A DNA stretch of 7,747 nt from JAWWBS01 sp033720815. GTDB taxonomy: Bacteria; Pseudomonadota; Gammaproteobacteria; Natronospirales; JAJUFS01. This document shows, piece after piece, positions 1 through 5,109 of this stretch (within the stretch, counting starts at the first letter, position 1; each line of letters starts with the position of its first letter). A program made the position numbers and the translations under genes. The stretch is from the NCBI GenBank assembly GCA_033720815.1, contig JAWWBT010000109.1, positions 1-7,747 on the forward strand. The letters are read 5' to 3'. The notes beneath the pieces were generated by a model that was not told the origin of the DNA, did not search any database, and saw only the letters and a list, made by a program, of their open reading frames with translations.

Positions 1-432
1 ATGGACACGACATATGTGAGGTTTTCAGGCCAGGAAAAGCAGCTCCTCCGTGAAACCATTCGCCAGCTCGCACTCAGTGGCGTGGAGGTTGTCGGAAACC
101 CTGGCCAGGCGAGCGCAATTCTCTCGATTGACCGTTCAACGGTACGAAGGGACGTACTTTCGACAGATCGCCGTGGCAGGGCGCAGGAATATGCGATCAA
201 TGTGAGCATTCGCTTTCGTCTGGTCGGCCAGGAAGGGAATGACCTCTTCGGACCTGAGGAGGTTTCCTCGCAGGCTGTGCTGGCACTCGATCCGTCCAAT
301 CCCACTGCGAACAGGAGCGAGCTGGAAAATACAGTGGCAAGTCTCCAGGCCGATGCGGTATCCCGGATGCTCAGGCTGGTGTCGTCTGCAGAGGTGAGCC
401 GGCCGCTGGAAGAATCGATCCCCGAGGAATGA
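1..432 (+). CDS. lptE: LPS-assembly lipoprotein LptE, 5'-truncated by the window edge
   Basis: This is the C-terminal ~143 residues of LptE, the outer-membrane lipoprotein that plugs the LptD barrel and helps place lipopolysaccharide in the outer leaflet. The visible part starts at M1-D-T-T-Y-V, which matches the region just after the family's lipobox and CGFxLRG segment. The window contains no signal peptide and no acylated cysteine, so the true start almost certainly lies upstream and the ATG at position 1 is internal. A conserved-looking RGRAQEY stretch (residues 58-64) precedes a beta-rich segment, as in xanthomonad-type LptE, and the tail is acidic. The stop overlaps the holA start in an ATGA, so the two are translationally coupled. 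The lptE-holA-nadD order is the usual gammaproteobacterial context and supports a call that would be modest from sequence alone, because the family diverges strongly. Confidence 0.85.
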   Translation: MDTTYVRFSGQEKQLLRETIRQLALSGVEVVGNPGQASAILSIDRSTVRRDVLSTDRRGRAQEYAINVSIRFRLVGQEGNDLFGPEEVSSQAVLALDPSNPTANRSELENTVASLQADAVSRMLRLVSSAEVSRPLEESIPEE

Positions 433-1442
433 AACTCTACCCGGAAAAACTCCCTGCCCACCTGGCCAGTGGCAAGCTGGCTCCGATCTACGTCCTGGCG
501 GGTGATGAACCGCTGCAGGTCGGCGAAGCGGCCGATGCTGTTCGCGCTGCCGCGAAGGAGCAGGGCTACCTGAGCCGTGAGGTGTTCTTTGCCGAACGCG
601 GCTTCGACTGGCAGGGACTTGCTGCCGCCGGCGACAGCATGTCGCTGTTCGCCGAAAAGCGCATCCTGGAATTGCGCCTGCCTACCGGCAAGCCGGGTGA
701 CGCGGGTGCGAAAGCACTTGCCGACCTTGCCGCGCGGCCACCGGAAGACACCATCCTTATTGTTGTCGCAGGGCGGATCGAGCGGGCACCGAAGTGGAAG
801 ACCGCCCTGGAAAAGGCCGGCGTACTCGTCGAGTTCTGGCCTGTCGATGCCGCGAAACTGCCGGGCTGGATCATGCAGCGCATGCAGGCCGCCGGCCTTG
901 CGGCCGACCGCGAAGCGGCACAGCTGCTGGCGGATCGGGTCGAGGGCAACCTCCTGGCCGCCGCCCAGGAAATCGACAAGCTGGCACTCCTGTTGCAGGG
1001 CCAGAAGGCGTCCAGCGAGGCGATTCGCCAGGCGGTGGCCGATTCCGCACGATTCGATGTGTTCCAGCTGGTGGATGCCGCGCTGACCGGCGATGCCAAT
1101 CGTGCCTTGCGAGTGCTGACCGGGTTGCAGGGCGAAGGTCTTGAGCCGGTGCTGGTTACGTGGGCACTCGCACGTGAAATCCGCAGCCTGGCAGACATGG
1201 CCTACCAGCTTGCCTCTGGCGCGCCGCGCAATGCGGTGCTCGGCAAGGTCTGGCCGAAGAAGCGACAACCCGTTGTCGAGCGGGCACTGCAGCGACTGGA
1301 TGTGCGACAATTGGAGAAATTGTTGCTGGAAGCCGCGCTGGTGGACCGTTGCGTCAAGGGCGTGGGCCCGGGCCAGCCCTGGCCGCGACTGGAGCGGCTG
1401 GTGGCAGCACTCGCGGGCAAGCCCCTGGTTGCAGCTTCCTGA
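429..1442 (+). CDS. holA: DNA polymerase III subunit delta
   Basis: The product (337 aa; E. coli HolA is 343) is the delta subunit of the clamp-loader complex, which opens the beta sliding clamp during loading onto primed DNA. The N-terminus MKLYPEKLPAHL, followed by LAGDEPL (residues 23-29), matches the family's opening and its degenerate nucleotide-fold loop. The characteristic middle segment FDVFQLVDAAL (from residue 209) and the EGLEPVLVTWALARE segment (about residues 236-250) belong to the C-terminal collar region. The last helix contains the RCVKGVGPGQPW pattern typical of the family. The start is set by the ATGA overlap with lptE and by alignment of the N-terminus to HolA. A GAGGA sits immediately against the ATG, too close for normal spacing, so initiation probably depends on termination of lptE translation. 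A 54-nt gap follows before nadD. Confidence 0.96.
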   Translation: MKLYPEKLPAHLASGKLAPIYVLAGDEPLQVGEAADAVRAAAKEQGYLSREVFFAERGFDWQGLAAAGDSMSLFAEKRILELRLPTGKPGDAGAKALADLAARPPEDTILIVVAGRIERAPKWKTALEKAGVLVEFWPVDAAKLPGWIMQRMQAAGLAADREAAQLLADRVEGNLLAAAQEIDKLALLLQGQKASSEAIRQAVADSARFDVFQLVDAALTGDANRALRVLTGLQGEGLEPVLVTWALAREIRSLADMAYQLASGAPRNAVLGKVWPKKRQPVVERALQRLDVRQLEKLLLEAALVDRCVKGVGPGQPWPRLERLVAALAGKPLVAAS

Positions 1443-1448
1443 GATCAT

Positions 1449-1485
1449 GACCGGCCGGTCGCGGATGCGTGGCGCGGCCGCATTC
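1449..1485 (+). promoter_or_regulatory. Inverted repeats in the holA-nadD gap
   Basis: The 54-nt spacer holds a perfect 12-base palindrome, GACCGGCCGGTC (1449-1460). It is followed by a possible hairpin pairing GGATGCG (1463-1469) with CGCATTC (1479-1485), one G-U pair included, around a 9-base loop. The hairpin ends two bases before the nadD ribosome-binding site, so it could influence access to that site. There is no T-tract, so it is not a convincing terminator. In GC-rich DNA such short repeats arise easily, and a function is only a possibility. Confidence 0.3.
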
Positions 1486-1486
1486 C

Positions 1487-1491
1487 AGGAG
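1487..1491 (+). promoter_or_regulatory. Ribosome-binding site of nadD
   Basis: AGGAG lies 5 nt upstream of the ATG at 1497. It is the strongest Shine-Dalgarno match at any gene junction in the window and fixes the nadD start. nadD is also the only gene of the first group that is separated from its upstream neighbour rather than overlapping or nearly touching it, so independent initiation makes sense here. Confidence 0.7.
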
Positions 1492-1496
1492 TACTG

Positions 1497-2135
1497 ATGC
1501 GAATCGGCATGCTTGGCGGGATGTTCGATCCCGTGCATATCGGTCACCTGAGGCCGGCGCTGGAATTTCACGCCCGGCTCGCTCTCGATGAACTCCGCCT
1601 TGTCCCCTGCGCAACTCCCGGCCACCGGGAGACGGCCGCATTGCCGGCCGAGGAGCGTGTTGCGCTGGTCGAGGCGGCGATTGCCGATATCGATGGCATT
1701 GTCGTTGATGACCGCGAACTGAAGCTGCCTCCGCCTTCGTACACCGTGCAGACGCTGCGCGACATGCACGCCGAAAATGGCGAGGCAAGCTACATCCTTG
1801 GCATGGGTGAAGACGCGTTTCGGGGTTTCTGCCGCTGGAAGGAATGGGAGGCCATTCTCGACCTGGCGGATATCGTGGTGATGCATCGACCCGGCACTGC
1901 CGAGGAACTGGATCCCGAGGTGGCGACATTGCTCGAATCGCGTCGCGTAGCTCTCGAGGCGATTGGCAAGCAGGTTGGTCGCATCGCCACGCTGGAAGTC
2001 ACACCGCTGGCAGTTTCTTCCACGGCAATTCGCGCCATGCTGGCGCGCGGTGAAGACCCGAAATTTCTCGTACCGGAAGCGGTGCGACAACGGATTCTCG
2101 ACAATCGTTATTACATGAATGGCAAGGCAGGATGA
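1497..2135 (+). CDS. nadD: Nicotinate-nucleotide adenylyltransferase
   Basis: This 212-aa cytosolic enzyme transfers AMP from ATP to nicotinate mononucleotide, giving nicotinate adenine dinucleotide, the penultimate step of NAD synthesis. The nucleotidyltransferase signature is clear: GGMFDPVHIGHL at residues 7-18, with the HxGH motif at 14-17. The substrate-site segment PSYTVQTL lies at residues 80-87, and the closing SSTAIR motif that binds ATP phosphates is at 174-179. A near-C-terminal FLVPEAV segment also matches the family. The signature residue usually Thr or Ser (GGTFDP) is Met9 here, a mild departure. The start is supported by AGGAG at good spacing and by the motif lying only six residues in. 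The stop overlaps the rsfS start. Length and motifs leave little doubt about identity. Confidence 0.96.
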   Translation: MRIGMLGGMFDPVHIGHLRPALEFHARLALDELRLVPCATPGHRETAALPAEERVALVEAAIADIDGIVVDDRELKLPPPSYTVQTLRDMHAENGEASYILGMGEDAFRGFCRWKEWEAILDLADIVVMHRPGTAEELDPEVATLLESRRVALEAIGKQVGRIATLEVTPLAVSSTAIRAMLARGEDPKFLVPEAVRQRILDNRYYMNGKAG

Positions 2136-2470
2136 TGCAGGCAGAAGAATTGCGCGACGAAGTACTCCGGGCGCTGGAAGACATGAAGGCCACCGATGTG
2201 ACCGCCATTGACGTGCGTGGTCGCACCGCCATCACCGATTTCATGGTGATTGCCAGCGGTACATCGGACCGGCACGTGAAGGCAATTGCCAACTCGGTGC
2301 AGAAGGAAATGAAGGATCGCGGTGTCAAGCCGGTCGGCATCGAAGGCGATCGTGATGCCGAGTGGGTGCTGCTCGACCTCAATGATGTCGTGGTGCACAT
2401 CATGCTTCCGGAAATCCGCGACTTCTACAACCTCGAGAAACTCTGGTCGGTCGAAGCCGACACGGAGTAG
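2132..2470 (+). CDS. rsfS: Ribosomal silencing factor RsfS
   Basis: RsfS (112 aa here, 105 in E. coli; formerly YbeB) binds ribosomal protein L14 on the 50S subunit and blocks 30S joining, lowering translation during starvation or stationary phase. The family core is intact: TDFMVIASGTSDRHV (residues 35-49), the EGDRDAEWVLLDLNDVVVHI stretch (71-90), and the closing RDFYNLEKLW (96-105). The gene opens with tandem ATGs at 2132 and 2135. The first forms an ATGA overlap with the nadD stop. The second sits at better spacing (7 nt) from AAGG at 2124-2127, so the protein may begin one residue later. Sitting between nadD and rlmH is the standard place for rsfS in proteobacteria. Confidence 0.96.
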   Translation: MMQAEELRDEVLRALEDMKATDVTAIDVRGRTAITDFMVIASGTSDRHVKAIANSVQKEMKDRGVKPVGIEGDRDAEWVLLDLNDVVVHIMLPEIRDFYNLEKLWSVEADTE

Positions 2471-2483
2471 GCGGGTTACGCAA

Positions 2484-2954
2484 ATGAAGCTGCGCCTGCT
2501 GGCAGTTGGCCAGAAGATGCCGGCCTGGGTCGAGAAGGGTTTTGCCGAGTATGCTGGTCGCATGCCTCCGGAAAGCCGGCTCGAACTGGTGGAAATCCCG
2601 CTGGCCCAGCGCGGAAAGTCGAAGCCGGTCGAGCGCGCGATGCGCGAGGAAGGCGAGAAACTTCTCTCTGCCTGCGGCGAGCGTGATCTCGTCATCGCAC
2701 TCGATGTGCGCGGCAAGCCCTGGTCGACCGAGCAACTGGCAGAAAACCTGGGTGACTGGCAGCAGCAGGGACGTGATGTTTCGCTGCTGGTCGGCGGACC
2801 CGATGGCCTCTCGCCGGAATGCCTGCAACGGGCCGAGCGTCGCTGGTCACTCTCGCCTCTGACCTTGCCCCATCCGCTCGTGCGCATCATCCTCGCAGAA
2901 CAACTGTACCGTGCCGTGAGTATCCTCAAGAACCATCCCTATCATCGGGCCTGA
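2484..2954 (+). CDS. rlmH: 23S rRNA (pseudouridine1915-N3)-methyltransferase
   Basis: RlmH (156 aa, E. coli 155) is a SPOUT-fold methyltransferase that uses S-adenosylmethionine to methylate N3 of pseudouridine 1915 in helix 69 of 23S rRNA, acting on the assembled 70S ribosome. The start MKLRLLAVGQKMPAW matches the family N-terminus almost residue for residue; the open frame continues upstream into rsfS but that part has no homology, so ATG 2484 is chosen. The SAM-binding trefoil-knot motif GGPDGLSPE is at residues 104-112, and the diagnostic C-terminal end LPHPLVRIILAEQLYRA followed by NHPYHR is complete. The ribosome-binding site is weak (GGCGGG at 2470-2475), so coupling to rsfS, 13 nt upstream, is likely. 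The stop is one base before the maf start. Confidence 0.97.
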   Translation: MKLRLLAVGQKMPAWVEKGFAEYAGRMPPESRLELVEIPLAQRGKSKPVERAMREEGEKLLSACGERDLVIALDVRGKPWSTEQLAENLGDWQQQGRDVSLLVGGPDGLSPECLQRAERRWSLSPLTLPHPLVRIILAEQLYRAVSILKNHPYHRA

Positions 2955-2955
2955 C

Positions 2956-3567
2956 ATGACTGATGCGACCCCGACATTCGTGCTCGCCAGCGCCTCACCG
3001 CGTCGCCTGGACCTGCTGCGCCAGGTCGGCCTGGAACCCGAGGTGCGGCCCGTGGATATCGATGAAACGCCCCTGCCGGGCGAGGCTGCGAGGGATTATG
3101 TCGAGCGTCTTGCTCTCGCCAAGGCGCGAGCTGCTGCGAAAGGTGAAGCGCGGCCGGTGCTGGGTTCGGATACATCCGTCGTCGTGGATGGCGAGATTCT
3201 CGGAAAGCCGGTGGACGAGTCGGATGCTGCGGCGATGCTGGAACGGCTTTCGGGGCGGGCCCATATCGTGATGACGGCGGTTGCGGTCGTCCATGGGGAC
3301 AAGGAGAACCACGTGACTGTCGCAACGGAAGTCGAGTTTGCACCGTTGTCCGACGACGAAATCAAGGCATACTGGAAGACCGGCGAGCCGATCGACAAGG
3401 CGGGTGCCTATGGCATCCAGGGCCATGCTGCCGCGTTCATCGTACGCGTCAACGGCTCGTACAGTGGGGTGGTTGGCCTGCCGCTGCACGAAACCACGCA
3501 ACTGTTGCGTGAATCGGGTGTCGAAATACTGGAAGGTTGGCGGAAAAATGTCGCTGGCGAGAGCTGA
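2956..3567 (+). CDS. maf: Maf-family nucleotide pyrophosphatase, YhdE type (dTTP/UTP)
   Basis: Maf proteins hydrolyse non-canonical or selected nucleoside triphosphates to monophosphate and pyrophosphate. The YhdE subgroup prefers dTTP, UTP and their modified forms. The 203-aa product opens with the family signature LASASPRR (residues 10-17) and carries GSDTSVVVDGEILGKP (70-85), in which Asp72 is the likely catalytic base and Lys84 a conserved lysine. The AGAYGIQG segment (149-156) and the later NGSYSGVVGLPLHET follow. GSDT plus GAYGIQG place it with YhdE rather than YceF, which has GSDQ and a different loop. It follows rlmH after a single base, with no good Shine-Dalgarno, so it is probably coupled. 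Its stop codon is the first base-paired triplet of the hairpin before rng. In E. coli the homologue sits between mreD and rng; here maf-rng is kept but the mre genes are absent upstream. Confidence 0.94.
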   Translation: MTDATPTFVLASASPRRLDLLRQVGLEPEVRPVDIDETPLPGEAARDYVERLALAKARAAAKGEARPVLGSDTSVVVDGEILGKPVDESDAAAMLERLSGRAHIVMTAVAVVHGDKENHVTVATEVEFAPLSDDEIKAYWKTGEPIDKAGAYGIQGHAAAFIVRVNGSYSGVVGLPLHETTQLLRESGVEILEGWRKNVAGES

Positions 3568-3604
3568 AAGCTGAGCATTCGCGTTAACGAATCCTCAGCT
3601 TTCA
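3565..3604 (+). promoter_or_regulatory. Long hairpin between maf and rng (terminator, processing site or leader element)
   Basis: TGAAAGCTGAG (3565-3575) is the exact reverse complement of CTCAGCTTTCA (3594-3604). After a C-C mismatch (3576/3593) a second stem pairs ATTCG (3577-3581) with CGAAT (3588-3592) around the six-base loop CGTTAA. That gives 16 Watson-Crick pairs with one mismatch in 40 nt, far above chance for a short spacer. The stem begins on the maf stop codon and ends 20 nt before the rng ATG. The tail ACTTTCATCC is not a proper T-run, so strong Rho-independent termination is doubtful. CTTTCA occurs again at 3606-3611, offering the left arm an alternative partner. The structure is directly visible; its role is inferred. 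Confidence 0.6.
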
Positions 3605-3624
3605 ACTTTCATCCGGATTTCGCC

Positions 3625-5103
3625 ATGAGTGTGGAAATACTGATCAATGTCACGCCGCGAGAAACCCGCGTTGCGCTGGTGGAAAACGGTGTGTTGCAGG
3701 AAGTCTTCATCGAGCGTGCGCAACGCCGCGGCCTGGTGGGCAATATCTACAAGGGAAAGGTTTCGCGCGTATTGCCCGGCATGCAGGCAGCCTTCATCGA
3801 GGTCGGCCTTGAGCGCACGGCTTTCCTTCACGCATCCGACATTGCGCGCGTTGCCTATGGCGATGACGAAGTCGATGAAAAGCAGCCGGCAGATATCCGC
3901 AGCCTGTTGCATGAAGGCAAGGAACTGCTGGTGCAGGTGCTTAAGGACCCACTCGGCACCAAGGGTGCGCGCCTGACCACGCATATTTCCATTCCCTCGC
4001 GATACCTGGTCTACCTGCCGGGTGGCAGTGGTGTCGCGCTATCGACGCGTATCGAGGATGAATCGGAACGTGAGCGCCTGAAGGCAGCGCTGGAAACGGC
4101 TATCGAGCATCACGAGGATGACCTGCCTGGCGGCTATATCGTGCGCACCGCCGGCGAGGGCGCGGGACTCGATGCGCTGCGCGCCGACATGCTGTTCCTG
4201 AATCGCCTGTGGCAGTCGGTCCAGGGTTCATCGTCGGCGGCGAAGGCCGGCGAACTCGTGCATGAAGACCTGCCGTTGCCGGTTCGCATCCTGCGCGACC
4301 TGCTGGATTCCGATGTGAAGCAGGTTCGGGTCGATTCCACCATGACCTACGAGCGCATGTGCGAGTTCACCAACCGCTTCATCCCGGATATGACCGCGCG
4401 CATCGAGCATTACTCGGGTGATCGCCCGATCTTTGATTTCTACAACGTCGAAGAGGAAATCAAGCGTGCACTGGAACGCAAGGTGCCGCTGAAATCCGGT
4501 GGTTACCTCATCATCGACCAGACCGAGGCGATGACGACCATCGACGTGAATACCGGCGGATTTGTCGGTCACAGGAACCTCGAGGAAACCATCCTCAAGA
4601 CGAATCTCGAGGCGGCGCAGGCGCTCGCGCGACAACTGCGACTCCGAAACCTTGGCGGCATCATCATCATCGATTTCATCGACATGCATGAAGACGAGCA
4701 CAAGCAGATGGTGCTCTCCGCGCTGGAAAAGGCACTCGAAAAGGATCATGCGAAGACGCAGGTCACGGAAGTGTCACAGCTTGGCCTGGTTGAAATGACC
4801 AGGAAGCGTACGCGTGAAAGCATCGAGCATATTCTCTGCGAAGCCTGTCCGACCTGCGAGGGTCGTGGCTCGGTGAAGACGGCCGAGACCGTCTGCTATG
4901 ACATCTTCCGCGAAGTGATGCGCGAAACACGCCAGTTCCCGGTGCAGGAGATTCTGATCCTTGCGGCCCAGGATGTCGTCGACATGCTGCTCGACGAAGA
5001 ATCCACCAGCCTGGCCGAGCTCGAGGAACATATCGGCAAGCCGATACGCCTGCAGGTCGAGTCCATGTATAGCGTCGAGCAATTCGACGTTGTGCCAATG
5101 TAG
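3625..5103 (+). CDS. rng: Ribonuclease G
   Basis: RNase G is an RNase E-family endoribonuclease that cleaves single-stranded AU-rich RNA, matures the 5' end of 16S rRNA and degrades some mRNAs. The 492-aa length (E. coli 489) lacks the long scaffold tail of RNase E, so this is RNase G. After the typical MSVEILINVTPRETRVAL start comes an S1 RNA-binding domain (GNIYKGKV from residue 39, then PGMQAAFIEVG and FLHASDI). The DNase I-like catalytic core has TIDVNTGG with Asp307 and IIIIDFIDM with Asp350, equivalent to RNase E Asp303 and Asp346, the magnesium ligands. The zinc-link cysteines are Cys408 and Cys411 in CPTCEGRGS. All key residues are present. The Shine-Dalgarno is poor (GGA at 3615-3617) and a strong hairpin lies just upstream, suggesting post-transcriptional control. 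yhdP follows after 6 nt in the same frame. Confidence 0.97.
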   Translation: MSVEILINVTPRETRVALVENGVLQEVFIERAQRRGLVGNIYKGKVSRVLPGMQAAFIEVGLERTAFLHASDIARVAYGDDEVDEKQPADIRSLLHEGKELLVQVLKDPLGTKGARLTTHISIPSRYLVYLPGGSGVALSTRIEDESERERLKAALETAIEHHEDDLPGGYIVRTAGEGAGLDALRADMLFLNRLWQSVQGSSSAAKAGELVHEDLPLPVRILRDLLDSDVKQVRVDSTMTYERMCEFTNRFIPDMTARIEHYSGDRPIFDFYNVEEEIKRALERKVPLKSGGYLIIDQTEAMTTIDVNTGGFVGHRNLEETILKTNLEAAQALARQLRLRNLGGIIIIDFIDMHEDEHKQMVLSALEKALEKDHAKTQVTEVSQLGLVEMTRKRTRESIEHILCEACPTCEGRGSVKTAETVCYDIFREVMRETRQFPVQEILILAAQDVVDMLLDEESTSLAELEEHIGKPIRLQVESMYSVEQFDVVPM

Positions 5104-5104
5104 G
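5102..5104 (+). promoter_or_regulatory. Ribosome-binding site of yhdP overlapping the rng stop
   Basis: AGG at 5102-5104, within TAGGT, lies 5 nt before the ATG at 5110, so the rng amber stop codon supplies part of the Shine-Dalgarno for yhdP. A ribosome terminating on rng would sit over this site, implying translational coupling. It also decides the yhdP start, since no other in-frame initiator exists between the TAG and 5110. Confidence 0.5.
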
Positions 5105-5109
5105 TAACG

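Noticed and set aside
1..3. The ATG at position 1 as the true lptE start
   Set aside because: It would give LptE without a signal peptide or acylated cysteine, both essential to the family; the homologous alignment also implies about 25-40 residues upstream.
566..1198. 210-codon open frame on the minus strand inside holA
   Set aside because: Its translation is rich in Ser, Ala and Arg, as expected for antisense of a GC-rich gene; there is no motif or plausible start signal.
2322..2483. N-terminal extension of RlmH reaching back into rsfS
   Set aside because: The extra residues are rich in Ser and Arg and do not resemble RlmH; the family N-terminus begins exactly at the ATG at 2484.
2111..2929. 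272-codon open frame on the minus strand across rsfS and rlmH
   Set aside because: It is antisense to two strongly recognised genes, has no recognisable protein motif and is explained by high-GC codon bias.
3565..3604. Selenocysteine-type reading of the maf UGA, since a hairpin of SECIS-like size begins at that codon
   Set aside because: Maf ends at its usual length at this UGA and RNase G begins with its canonical N-terminus at 3625. The loop lacks the bacterial SECIS features I know, and neither family is a known selenoprotein.
3565..3611. Classical Rho-independent terminator after maf
   Set aside because: The stem is strong but the following bases (ACTTTCATCC) contain no continuous T-run, and rng follows closely on the same strand; kept only as one possible role of the hairpin.
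4228..4749. 173-codon open frame on the minus strand inside rng
   Set aside because: It lies opposite the conserved catalytic core of RNase G, and its low-complexity, charged translation looks like a coding shadow.
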